Source: Niastella yeongjuensis
GTDB lineage: Bacteria; Bacteroidota; Bacteroidia; Chitinophagales; Chitinophagaceae
Assembly: GCF_900110245.1 (NCBI RefSeq)
Contig: NZ_FOCZ01000011.1
Location: forward strand, 62,001-126,000
DNA length: 64,000 nucleotides
Direction: 5' to 3'
Positions 45,101-53,900 of the stretch are shown here, in pieces. The notes beneath the pieces are model-generated. The model had not been told where the DNA came from. It searched no databases and was given only the letters and a program-made list of their open reading frames with translations. Every line of letters begins with the position of its first letter. Within the stretch, counting starts at the first letter, position 1. Made by a program: the position numbers and the translations under genes.

Positions 45101-45258
45101 TACCAGCCGCATTATCGCATGGTATTGGCTCAGAAACATCGAAGCCACTGGCCATTGTGGTAATAGGTGGATTGATAACCGCTACCGGATTAACGTTACT
45201 CATCTTCCCATTGTTCTTTTATGCGGGCTATAGGAAGTTGGGGCAGAAGATGGATTGA
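42136..45258 (+). CDS. HME-family RND efflux pump (CzcA/CusA type)
   Basis: 1040 residues, inner-membrane proton-driven pump. Twelve helices in the RND layout, with N-terminus SLKNRLFIFLATLILIIWGA, AFPDVTNTQITI and the typical EEVEKFVTVPIE. The helix 4 proton-relay motif is DFGIIIDGAVVMVEG at 396-410, with both Asp residues (396, 402). This fits the divalent-cation pattern (DFGxxxDGAxxxVEN: Co/Zn/Cd/Ni) rather than the CusA Cu/Ag pattern, except that the final Asn is Gly. Third gene of the efflux operon, followed by 7-mer repeats and a terminator. Confidence 0.94.
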   Translation: MNKFIKKIIAFSLKNRLFIFLATLILIIWGALAFKNIPIEAFPDVTNTQITIITQWAGRSAEEVEKFVTVPIEVAMNPVQRKTSVRSTTVFGLSVVKVIFDDNVDDPFARQQVNNLLRDVQLPEGADPDIQPPTGPTGEIFRYTLQSTTKPVKDLKTLQDWVIERQLLGVPGVGDVVSFGGEVKTYEIKVNPQKLASYNITPLDVYTAASKSNINVGGDVIVDNSQSYVVRGIGLINNVDEIGNIIVDNINGTPILVKDVADVQISALPRLGQVGRDKQNDVVEGIIVMRKGENPGEVIKKVQAKIDYLNDKVLPSDVKINTFYNRNDLINFATHTVLHNMLEGIIFVTVIVFLFMADWRTTVIVAIVIPLALLFAFICLTLRGMSANLLSMGAIDFGIIIDGAVVMVEGIFVLLDSKAHEMGMLRFNKLSKLGLIKNTGGELGKAIFFSKLIIIAGLLPIFSFQKVEGKMFSPLAWTLGFALLGALILTLTLIPLLSSILLRKNVREKHNVFVEWLTRGVMWQFNWTYARKRLSIIVAVVLVAVGLFSFKFLGTEFLPELDEGAIYIRATCPLSVSLNESRDIANKMRKMILTFPEVRQVMSQTGRPNDGTDATGFYNVEFHVDIYPKGEWKSGLTKEQLIDKMQHMLSVFPGIDLNFSQPIMDNVEEAVSGVKGSLCVKIYGDSLAYTEKKAYEVYNIMKHVTGVEDLGVIRNIGQPELRIDLDQSKMALYGVTTADANATIEMAIGGKALSQIYEGERKFQLRLRYQEDYRNNAEAISNLLIPTMRGSQVPVKNIATIERLTGPSIIFRDDNRRYSAIKFSVRGRDMGSTIAEAQAKVGKQVKLNKGYDMQWAGDFENQQRATKRLTEVVPVSLLIIFLILFVMFGNVKDAGLVLINVPFAIIGGIAALLLSGTNFSISAGIGFIALFGICIQNGVILISVFKNNLQRIKKHEFDSHSLEQAIKDGVKSRVRPVIMTALMAAIGLLPAALSHGIGSETSKPLAIVVIGGLITATGLTLLIFPLFFYAGYRKLGQKMD

Positions 45259-45294
45259 TGAGAAGGGCAGAAGGCAGAGGGCAAAGGGCAGAGA
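45259..45294. repeat. 7-bp tandem repeat (GGGCAGA/AGGCAGA/GGGCAAA)
   Basis: Begins a few bases after the TGA of the RND pump gene; about four heptamers. Confidence 0.7.
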
Positions 45295-45367
45295 TTTGTT
45301 CGCGGCTTTGCTCGCCCTTTGTTTTAAATATTAGAAAGTAGTTAAAATAAAGGCTATTAACAATTTA

Positions 45368-45399
45368 AACGGCCCGGTATCTTAAGGTACCGGGCCGTT
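45368..45399 (+). terminator. Terminator of the efflux operon
   Basis: AACGGCCCGGTA-TCTTAAGG-TACCGGGCCGTT with TTGG after it: 12-bp perfect arms, 110 bases beyond the pump gene. Confidence 0.9.
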
Positions 45400-45995
45400 T
45401 TGGTGTTTCTATTTTATAACACATGCATCTATTGTACTATTTGAAGCGTCTATCTATAAAGGATGCGGAAAATACGGTGCATCTACATTAAACCTTATTG
45501 CCTGTTTTAAGCTTTAAACATCGACATGGTCCTTTACTACAGTGCTTTCCGAAAGCGGGAGAATTCTTCAAATCAGGAATCTCAATAAAGGAACATATTT
45601 TCCGCTAATGAGGAAATTAATTCACATTGTCGTAAATTAAATATACAAAAGCTAGTTTATTACACGATTGGCGTGTAATTTGAATTATGTTACATTAGTT
45701 TTTCAAAGAGTATTTTTGGATTAAAACGGGGGCGGATTTCCATCCAGCCCCTCTTTTAACCCACTTGTCTAAACGAACCTGCTTTCTTCCCCCGCACAAA
45801 TTTCCATCGTACACAATGTTTCTACGCCGTTATGATCTCCATCAATGATTTATATGCTCCAAGTAATTAATCCATTCCTGTAAAGTCATTATATAAAAGT
45901 TAAGGGTGTTTGAATATAACAGCTGTAATAATTACTTAAACTCACAGCTGACCGCATTAGCCGTACTTCGCTTTTTTTTAAACCTTTAACTATTT
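45400..45995. other. Intergenic, nothing recognised
   Basis: About 600 bases of AT-rich DNA without ORFs, hairpins or repeats that I can support. It holds the promoter of the nuclease gene. Confidence 0.5.
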
Positions 45996-47366
45996 ATGAC
46001 AAAGCCAAATTCTATCCAACTGCGGTTGCTTACCGGCGTTCTTATGCTTTCCCTGTTGTTTACAGCTTGTAAAAAAGAGCTTCAACCAACAACCAACAAC
46101 GATCCTGTACCAACCGTTTCTCCCGTTACTGAAGCCACTACACTTACCGAAGGTTTTGAATCAGGTTCCAAAACAGCGTATGCTGCAGCCAATGTTACTT
46201 TATCATCCGGCTCCTGGAATTTCAACGATGCCCTGATCGGTAATTTGTCGACCGATGTCAAAAGTGGTACACAAAGCGCCCGTATTCGCAACAGCGGTAG
46301 CCTTACCATGAATTTCGACGCTACCGGCGGCGCTACCAGCGTAACCATTAAACACGCGAAGTTTGGTACCGATGGCAACAGCACCTGGGAACTGCGCGCT
46401 TCTACTAACGGTGGCAGCACCTTCACCAAAGTAGGCAGTACCATTACCACCAGCAGCACCACATTGCAGACTGCTACATTTACCGTTAGCTATACCGGTA
46501 ATGTTCGCTTTTCGATCGTAAAAACCGATGGCAGCACCAACCGCATCAACATCGATGACATTACCATCAGCAACTCTTCCACTGGCGGTGGCGGCGGTGG
46601 TGGTGGCAGCACACCCGGTGATGACGACAACATGCTGTTGGGTAACCCCAGCAATGCTACTACCAGCACCAGTAACTACACCAACTTTTTAATGGTTAGA
46701 ACCTATTACTCGCTCAGCTATCACCGCGACCGCGGTACGCCTAACTGGGTGAGCTGGCATATTAAATCAGCTGACCTTGGCAGTGCCGATCGTCAGGATG
46801 ATTTCCGTGCTGATGCTACCTTACCTTCCGGCTGGTACCAGGTACAAAGCACCAGTTACAGCGGCAGTGGTTTCGATCGTGGACATAACTGTCCTTCAGC
46901 TGACAGAACCTCTACCACAACCGCCAACTCAGCTACTTTCTTAATGACCAACATGATCCCTCAGGCGCCTAACAACAACCAGCAAACCTGGGCCAATATG
47001 GAGAACTACATTCGTACCCTGATCACAGCCGGTAATGAAGTGTATGTGATCATGGGTTCATATGGAACCGGCGGCACCGGCAGCAATGGTACCGTAAACA
47101 CCATCGACGGTGGTCATGTTACCGTGCCCAACCATGTTTGGAAAGTGGTAGTGGTTATGCCCAGCGGCAATAACGACCTCAGCCGTATAACTTCTTCTAC
47201 CCGCGTTATTGCTGTAAATACGCCTAACATCAATACCGTTAACAGCGACTGGAAATCATACCGCACAACAGTTGATGCCATTGAATCAGCTACCGGATAT
47301 GATCTGTTGTCGAATGTTTCTTCTTCGGTTCAAAGTGCAATTGAAGCTAAAGTGGATAATTTATAG
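45996..47366 (+). CDS. Secreted DNA/RNA non-specific endonuclease (NUC1) lipoprotein
   Basis: 456 residues. Lipobox FTACKKE (Cys 25). Residues about 48-195 form a beta-sandwich, probably a jelly-roll binding domain (EGFESGSKTAYAAANVTLSS...INIDDITIS). An eight-Gly linker follows, then the NUC1 domain (about 215-456) with the active site DRGHN at 294-298 in GFDRGHNCPSADRT and the Mg-site Asn in TNMIPQAPNNNQQTWANMEN. A surface or outer-membrane-anchored nuclease for extracellular DNA/RNA is likely. All catalytic residues that I know for the family are present. Confidence 0.92.
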   Translation: MTKPNSIQLRLLTGVLMLSLLFTACKKELQPTTNNDPVPTVSPVTEATTLTEGFESGSKTAYAAANVTLSSGSWNFNDALIGNLSTDVKSGTQSARIRNSGSLTMNFDATGGATSVTIKHAKFGTDGNSTWELRASTNGGSTFTKVGSTITTSSTTLQTATFTVSYTGNVRFSIVKTDGSTNRINIDDITISNSSTGGGGGGGGSTPGDDDNMLLGNPSNATTSTSNYTNFLMVRTYYSLSYHRDRGTPNWVSWHIKSADLGSADRQDDFRADATLPSGWYQVQSTSYSGSGFDRGHNCPSADRTSTTTANSATFLMTNMIPQAPNNNQQTWANMENYIRTLITAGNEVYVIMGSYGTGGTGSNGTVNTIDGGHVTVPNHVWKVVVVMPSGNNDLSRITSSTRVIAVNTPNINTVNSDWKSYRTTVDAIESATGYDLLSNVSSSVQSAIEAKVDNL

Positions 47367-47461
47367 TTGAAAGTTCAAAGTTGAAAGTTTTAAGTTTAAA
47401 GTTTAGAGCCCCGCAATTGCGGGGTTTCTTCTTTATACTTTAAACCTTAAACTTTAAACTC
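47367..47461. repeat. 7-bp tandem repeats in inverted order around a terminator
   Basis: Left: TTGAAAG-TTCAAAG-TTGAAAG-TTTTAAG-TTTAAAG from the stop codon to 47406. Right: ACTTTAA-ACCTTAA-ACTTTAA-ACT (47438-47461). The two sides can pair and enclose the hairpin at 47410-47425. Confidence 0.75.
47410..47435 (+). terminator. Terminator of the nuclease gene
   Basis: CCCCGCAATTGCGGGG followed by TTTCTTCTTT. Confidence 0.9.
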
Positions 47462-47511
47462 GTTTTCGCTACTTTTGGCCCCGAAGATCCACTTCACCAA
47501 AAAACACTCAT

Positions 47512-48489
47512 ATGAAAAAAGTAAGATGGGGAATATTAAGTACTGCCAAGATTGCCCGGGAGAAAGTAATTCCAGCCATGCAAACCGGCGTTTATTGCGA
47601 AATTGTCGCCATTGCCTCCCGTAAAAAAGAACAGGCACAGGAAACGGCAAACAAGCTGGGCATTCCGGTGGTGTATGGTTCGTATGAGGAATTATTGAAT
47701 GATAAAAATATTGACGCGGTATACATCCCCCTCCCTAACCATATGCACGTGGAGTGGACGTTAAAAGCCATACAAGCGGGCAAACATGTTCTGTGCGAGA
47801 AACCAATTGCTTTGTCTGCTGAGCAGGCCACTCAACTGATACAGGCTGCCGGGGAAAACCCACAGCTAAAAGTAATGGAAGCCTTTATGTACCGCTTCCA
47901 TCCCCAATGGGTGCAGGCCAAAAAACTGGTTGACGACGGCCGTATCGGTCCCTTAAAAACCATTCATTCTTTCTTCTCTTACTATAATGCCGATCCCAAT
48001 AACATCAGGAACCAGAAAGACCTGGGCGGCGGCGGTATGATGGACATCGGTTGTTACTGCGTTTCGCTGGCGCGCTTCTTATTCGATAGCGAACCGGTTC
48101 GGGTACTGGGCCATGTTACCACAGACCCCGTTTTGCAAACCGATACCATGACCTCAGGCATACTGGAGTTTACGAATGGCACTGCCACGTTTACCTGCAG
48201 TACCCAGTTGATGCCTTATCAACGGGTACAGATCATGGGTACCGAAGGCCGTATTGAAATTGAAATTCCCTTCAATGCACCCCCCAACCAGGTAACCCGG
48301 TTATGGTTGTATACAAAAGCTGGTGTAGAAGAAATGCAATTCGATCCTGTAGATCAATATACCCTGCAGGGCGATCTGTTTGCATTGTCTGTTTTGAACA
48401 ACACACCGGTTCCTACCCCATTACAGGATGCTGTAAATAATATGAAAGTTATAGAGACTGTTTTGAACGCGGGGCTTAGCAGCCTTTAA
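47512..48489 (+). CDS. Gfo/Idh/MocA family NAD(P)-dependent oxidoreductase
   Basis: 325 residues. Rossmann start (KVRWGILSTAKIAREKVIPA; the usual GxGxxG is G-ILSTAKIA), the signature VLCEKPIALSAEQATQLIQA containing the catalytic-site EKP, and the C-terminal beta-sheet domain (FFSYYNADPNNIRN, LGGGGMMDIGCYCVSLARFL). Resembles the trans-dihydrodiol dehydrogenase/xylose dehydrogenase branch. Substrate sugar or cyclitol unknown. Its last 14 bases overlap the convergent response regulator gene. Confidence 0.93.
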   Translation: MKKVRWGILSTAKIAREKVIPAMQTGVYCEIVAIASRKKEQAQETANKLGIPVVYGSYEELLNDKNIDAVYIPLPNHMHVEWTLKAIQAGKHVLCEKPIALSAEQATQLIQAAGENPQLKVMEAFMYRFHPQWVQAKKLVDDGRIGPLKTIHSFFSYYNADPNNIRNQKDLGGGGMMDIGCYCVSLARFLFDSEPVRVLGHVTTDPVLQTDTMTSGILEFTNGTATFTCSTQLMPYQRVQIMGTEGRIEIEIPFNAPPNQVTRLWLYTKAGVEEMQFDPVDQYTLQGDLFALSVLNNTPVPTPLQDAVNNMKVIETVLNAGLSSL

Positions 48490-48910
48490 GCGCTTCCTCG
48501 CGCGTGGTGCCAGTGGCGGACTCGTGTAAATAACGGGCTGTTGAAATGGTTTGCTGAAAACGGGCCGGCTTTTTTATAAAATCAGCCGCGCCTATTTCAA
48601 GGCAACGCTCTCTCTCCACCTCATGCACCGAGGTAGTGAACATAATTACGGGAATGTTTTTGTAAATATTGTGCGATTTCAATCGCGCCAATGTTTCCAT
48701 GCCATTGAGAATGGGCATGTTGATGTCAAGCACAATGAGGGAAGGCATGCCTGAATCTTCAAACGAGGTTTCCAGGTATTTAAATACCTGCAACCCATTT
48801 TCTACCAGGTATATATCATTAGATCGACCAATTTCTTCAAACGCTGTATGCAACAAATAACGGTCTTCCTGGTCATCATCTGCGATTAAAATAAAAGGTT
48901 TTTGACTCAT
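48476..48910 (-). CDS. Single-domain response regulator (Rcp1-like)
   Basis: 144 residues, receiver domain only. Acidic pocket ADDDQED (10-16), phospho-acceptor Asp in SLIVLDINMPILNG, Thr/Ser in MFTTS and Lys in DFIKKPARF are all present. There is no output domain and no histidine kinase nearby, so it acts with kinases elsewhere. Its 3' end overlaps the oxidoreductase gene by 14 bases. Confidence 0.92.
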   Translation of the reverse strand: MSQKPFILIADDDQEDRYLLHTAFEEIGRSNDIYLVENGLQVFKYLETSFEDSGMPSLIVLDINMPILNGMETLARLKSHNIYKNIPVIMFTTSVHEVERERCLEIGAADFIKKPARFQQTISTARYLHESATGTTREEALKGC

Positions 48911-49386
48911 CTTTTTGTAATAATAGTAAACAATACAAATCAGTTAAGTACACGAGGTATTTACACAAAAGGATTACCAGAAGGGTTTTTCATCCTTGCA
49001 AAAATTCAGATAACAGTGTTTTGAATCGGTACAGAATACTTACTATTAATCAGAGAGAGAACCTATATCCTGAAAATGAAAGTGATCTAAGGGCTAATTA
49101 CTTAATCTCAATCAAGAAGTAAGTTAATAACTAAGTATGAAAAATAAAAATGTTTCATACAAATTCGATGAATTCCCGTCATTTTACGGTAAAGCGATAC
49201 ATTGAAGTTATGCCTTTAAATTAAGTGTATTTTATGACGACGATCAGCTAAAAAAAATAAACCCTTTAGCTGCTGTTACGATCGCCTGTTAATTGTAGTA
49301 TATTTAATACCCGCTGTTATTTTTATTCGCTTATCCCAGTCAATTCTTATCCCGCAATTATTTATTCACCTCAAAAAAATTTGATT
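48911..49386. other. Intergenic, nothing recognised
   Basis: 476 AT-rich bases between divergent genes. Contains promoters of both; no repeat, hairpin or ORF that I can support. Confidence 0.5.
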
Positions 49387-49791
49387 ATGGAAACGCTCGT
49401 TCACTATGGTCAAAAAGTTAGTCAGTTGTATGATGCCTTTAATCGCCGCGACATCAATACAATCCTTAACAGTTTGAGCCGTGATTGCATTTGGGAAGTA
49501 ATGGGCCAGCCCGATATTCCATACGCGGGCATTTATCATGGCCGTGAAGATGTAAAAAGCTTCTTTACGAAACTGGCTGATTCGCTCGATATATCTGAAA
49601 TGACCGTTGAACACATTCTTGAAAACGGCAACATGGTTATGTGCTCCGGCCACATTAATGCCGTAGCCCGCAATACCAACAAACGTTTTTCAAGCTTCTG
49701 GTGTATGACGTATGAGTTTAATGAAAATGAAGAATGCGTTCATTTTAGAGATTGCTTTGATACACTGGCATGTGCGAGAGCGATGAAGTGA
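49387..49791 (+). CDS. NTF2-like/SnoaL-fold protein
   Basis: 134 residues from the ATG at 49387. Cone-shaped alpha+beta barrel signature: VSQLYDAFNRRDINTILNSL, CIWEVMGQPDIPYAGIYHGR, EDVKSFFTKLADSLDISEMT, and a final strand HFRDCFDTLACARAMK. Such proteins bind or isomerise small molecules; no specific activity can be read. Single gene. Confidence 0.85.
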   Translation: METLVHYGQKVSQLYDAFNRRDINTILNSLSRDCIWEVMGQPDIPYAGIYHGREDVKSFFTKLADSLDISEMTVEHILENGNMVMCSGHINAVARNTNKRFSSFWCMTYEFNENEECVHFRDCFDTLACARAMK

Positions 49792-49800
49792 TGCTTTTGC

Positions 49801-49893
49801 AGTTATAAGTTTTAAGTTCAAAGTTGAAAGTTGAAAGTTTAAGGTTGAAAGCCATTAGGTTATTCTTTGAACTTTAAACTTTCAACTTTAAAC
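49801..49893. repeat. Inverted series of 7-bp tandem repeats between convergent genes
   Basis: Left: (A/T)AAGTT(T/C/G) heptamers 49806-49850. Right: TTTGAAC-TTTAAAC-TTTCAAC-TTTAAAC (49866-49893). The two sides pair and may act as a two-way terminator between the NTF2-like and FHA genes. Confidence 0.75.
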
Positions 49894-49896
49894 CAG

Positions 49897-50760
49897 TTAA
49901 CTCTTAAGGAACACCAATATAGCAGCTCCTCCTAATTCAATCTGATCTCCGTTCTGTAATTCATGAGATACTCCCGGAACGTTCAACGACTTCACTTTGT
50001 CATCGGTTGTATAGATGCGGGTTTTGTTGCCGTTATCGGGCAGACCGCCTTTGTCGGGAAAGAGGAAGAATTTATCGAGCTGTGGGTTATATAATATATA
50101 GGCATGGTTACGGCTTACATGCAGGTTCGCAGCGCCGCTTTGCGCATCGAATTGCGGATCGTCCTGCGCCCAGAAAACAATATCGTTGGTATGGATCCTA
50201 CCCGTTGACAGTTTCGGATTCTTCGACCGGCCGATGTTGAACTTTAATTGTTGCTGCGGGTTCAACTCATATTCCGGGAACTCCGTTTTACCAACCAGCG
50301 CCTGCAGACGGGCAGTGGAATATTGTTGAAACAGGTCCTGCCCACGGCGGATCACTTCCAACCCCATGGTGCCATGCGTGATGCAATAGTCGGGCAGTTT
50401 ATCTGTCACCAGGTGGTGTTCAAAAAACCAGCCACCCGCCAGTTGAATAAAATTATTCACCAGCTTGCGTTCGAGGTGATCTTTCTGGAACATGCCCGGT
50501 GTATCATCGCACAACGCCACCTTAAGCGTTTCTTCCAACTCTTTATTATTACACAGCATGTATAACCGCAAACCGGCAATGGTATGTCCCTTTTCATCTA
50601 TGTAGGGCTTCAAACCGTTTATGATAAACCTGGTGATCTCTTCCCGCTTTGCCTTAGTAGCTGGAATAGATAACGCAGGACTACTCCCCGCTGTTGGTTC
50701 ACCTTGCTCCGATGTGGGGGTGGGGTTCGTAAGGAGCCTTTTAAAAAAGTTTTTCATCAC
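49897..50760 (-). CDS. FHA-domain protein (last gene of the cell-wall phosphosignalling cluster)
   Basis: 287 residues, cytoplasmic. N-terminal ~150 residues form an unrecognised helical/beta domain (KREEITRFIINGLKPYIDEK...GWFFEHHLVTDKLPDYC). The C-terminal FHA domain (about 172-287) has the phosphothreonine-binding residues: FNIGRSKN (177-179 GRS), HTNDIVFW, and LHVSRNHAYILY (SRNH 216-219), then ELQNGDQIELGG. FHA domains read phosphothreonine made by kinases such as the one encoded upstream. The position resembles FhaA/FhaB in the actinobacterial operon. It is 147 bases beyond the SEDS/PBP gene with 7-mer repeats in between, so it may be partly uncoupled. Confidence 0.88.
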   Translation of the reverse strand: MMKNFFKRLLTNPTPTSEQGEPTAGSSPALSIPATKAKREEITRFIINGLKPYIDEKGHTIAGLRLYMLCNNKELEETLKVALCDDTPGMFQKDHLERKLVNNFIQLAGGWFFEHHLVTDKLPDYCITHGTMGLEVIRRGQDLFQQYSTARLQALVGKTEFPEYELNPQQQLKFNIGRSKNPKLSTGRIHTNDIVFWAQDDPQFDAQSGAANLHVSRNHAYILYNPQLDKFFLFPDKGGLPDNGNKTRIYTTDDKVKSLNVPGVSHELQNGDQIELGGAAILVFLKS

Positions 50761-50795
50761 GGTTATTAATTAAATAGTGACTTAATTGGGAAGTA

Positions 50796-50907
50796 GTTTT
50801 AAGTTCAAAGTTTAAAGAATCACATACTGGCTTTGGACTTTAAACTTTCAACTTTAAACTTTCAACTTTAAACTTTCAACTTTCAACTTTAAACTTTCAA
50901 CTTTAAA
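50796..50907. repeat. Inverted series of 7-bp tandem repeats after the SEDS/PBP stop codon
   Basis: Starts at the TAG (50908). Reads on the minus strand TTTAAAG-TTGAAAG repeated about ten times to 50835, with a short inverted partner at 50796-50817. Lies inside the FHA/PP2C/kinase/SEDS cluster and could lower expression of the last gene. Confidence 0.75.
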
Positions 50908-53900
50908 CTAAAAAGACGTAATGTACCCTCGTTTCTCCAACACCCTTGTTATCGAATTAGCAACTAATACCGCATTGGAACTACCTTTTCCCCGTTCAAT
51001 TCTTATACAGGTTACGGTTCGGGAGCGGTGATCGGGTGTGGGGGCGAAAAATACATACCAACCATCGGATTCTATCTCGCCATTGATCACGCGTTCGGGT
51101 GTTCCTGATTTCCCGGCTACTACCAGGTTCTTTATCTTTTGTTTTCCCGGCTGGTTGCTTTGATCAATCATATATCGCGTAAGTGTACCTGCATAGGTGG
51201 TATCACCGGCTATATCGACGCCTGTGGCTATTGGCTGTCCAACGCCTGCTTCTTTCAACAAATACCGTGTCGGCATCATCACTCCGTTATTCGCAATAGC
51301 GCCTGCCATACGCGCCATAGAAGCCGGGGTGGAAGTGAGTGAACTTTGTCCCCAGGCCAGTCCCGAGAATGGACTGCGATACCGGTTCTTGGTACCCATT
51401 AATTTCGGATTGTTGTAGGCGCGCCGGTCGTGGTTCATCACTTCTTTGCGCCAGTCGGCCAGGTCTTCGGCTTGTTTTATTTTATTGGTAGCAGGTGCAT
51501 AATCGTAGCCACCACGTTGATCGATGTTCATACCTGTTGCCTGGTACAAGGCCGCCATCTGTTCTTCCAAACTGTTCTCATTGGCCATGCGGATAAAGAA
51601 GATGTTACTTGAATTCACGATGGCTTCGTGCATATCCACATAATTCACTTTGGGGATGAACGGTTCCTGTTCTGTTGGATTATCACGAAAGATCTCGGGG
51701 CGATAGATATCGGTGTATTTTACTTTGGCGGCAGCGGGGCCCATTTTATTAAAGGCTGCCATACCGGTCAATATTTTTGCGGTGGAACCGGGCGCGGTGG
51801 CATAGGTCATACCCAGGTCGCGATCGGTAACCGGTTTTGGCAGTTTGTTGCGTTCGCGATCGGGCAGTAACATCAGATCGGGCATTTGTAAATTAGGTAA
51901 TGGATTCAAAGCCGAAGCCAGCAGATCGCCGGTGCCTGCATCCATCACCACCACCGCGATGCGGTCGTTTTTGAAATTGCTTTTATGCAGGGAATCCTGG
52001 ATCTCTTTTTGCAAAGCCGCATCGATGGTTAAATGAATATCGCGGTCTTTGTGTTTTATTGCCCGTACGGCTTCATTGGTAGTATCGATGCCTGATTGCA
52101 GGCTTTCAACCAGCGGGGAATAATCATAACTCACCAGTTTGATGGTCTTTTGAACCGGATGCGTAAATTTATCCGGACGATATTCTGTACTTACATAATC
52201 GCGTCTTTCCGGACTGGTTGCATATCCGCGTAAGCTCGTTAAATGACGCGCTTCTGCAAAATAGCCATTGCTTTGTCCCCAGAAGAGGCGGGTATTGTAG
52301 TCGCCCGTCCAAAAGAACAGGTCTTCTTCAAAGGGATAAAAGCGCACCACTCTTTTTTGCATCAGGTTTTCCAACTTTGTTGTATCGATGCCTGCTTCCA
52401 GGTACGCACTCATGTTCTTTTTGATAACACGCGGTTCACTGGTAGCGATCACCAGGCCATTGCGATCGTAAATAGAACCGGCGGCCAATATGCGCGTGAG
52501 TTTATCGATGCGCGGGTTGTAACTATAAATTGGCAGGCCATTGCGATTGATCACGCGTGCTGCTTTCACCAGGATCTCTTTGCTGTGCACTACCTGCACC
52601 TGGTACAACTTCGCCATTAAGGTAGCTATGCCCGCTAAAAAGAACAGGATGCCAGTGCCCAGCACAAAGTCGTAGTATTTGCGCAGGTGTTCGGTTTGAA
52701 TGGCCAACCCCGGCCGCGATGAAATACCCGCTACAATGCCCATGGCCGCGAGGTTTACAATAAGCGAGATCTTTCCATAACTCAGGAAAGGAACGGTGAC
52801 ACCCGTGAGTGGCAATAACCCGATAGAGCCACCGGCAATCAGCAGGAACTGGATACCGGTTGCGATGGCAATACCGGCACACAAATAAAAGCTAAACGGC
52901 TGACCGGCCCGGCGGGCATGTAAAAACGAACGATGGATCAGGATGCCGAACACGAGGAATACGGCTACCAGCCCCAGCCAGCCCAGTTCTTCGCCAATAC
53001 TTGGCAGGATCATATCCGTATGCGCTGCGGGCATGGTATTGGGGAAACCGCGTCCAGGGCCTTGTCCGGTTAGTCCGCCCGATGCGAGTGTCCAATAACT
53101 GTGCGCGAGGTGATCGCCGCCAAAAACGTCATTATCCCACTGGCTTAACCACATGGCTTTGCGATCGGCGAGGCGGTCGCCAATACCCGGTAGCTGATCA
53201 CCAAAAGCAAAGGCAGCTATTACTAATAATATAATTACAGGGGCATCGGTCAATGCGGCAAAAGCGCCATACCATTTCACGGTTTTTACCTGGCGCTGGA
53301 TGATCATGGTTACAAGGACTGCCACAAAACTGATGGCAGTCGCCAGCCAGCCCGGTACATAGTTCAACAACAGGCAATACACCACACCCGCCAAAACCGT
53401 CAACAACAGATTGCCGCGTGCAATGCTATAGAAGAACAAAAAGGTAAAACAAACTACCATGGCAGGGCCCATATCACCCATCAGCAGATACAGCGCCAGC
53501 ACAACACCCACGCCCAGCAGCACGCCAATACTAACCAGGAAGCGCCAGCGGATATCTGACAGGTTTCTAATGTTCTCTTCATTGGCGGCAAAGAAGCCGG
53601 CCAGGAACAAGAGTAACAAATACTTGGTGATCTCACTGGGCTGAAAAGTAAAACCGCCGAGCTGGATATTTACTTTCACCCCACTCCCTTCGGGTCCCGT
53701 TCCTATCAACAAGGTCAGCAATGCCATGCCGATGGCGAGTACGAGCCAGGTCCAGCCCCGGAGGCCATATACATTCTTTTGTTTGAAATTGAACAGGGCA
53801 TCGAACCACCAGCGGGTATATAATTTACGGATGTCGATCAACGCAAAAACAACAAAACCCGCCAACCCGATAATAACTCCCTGCAACGCCTGTGCAGCGT

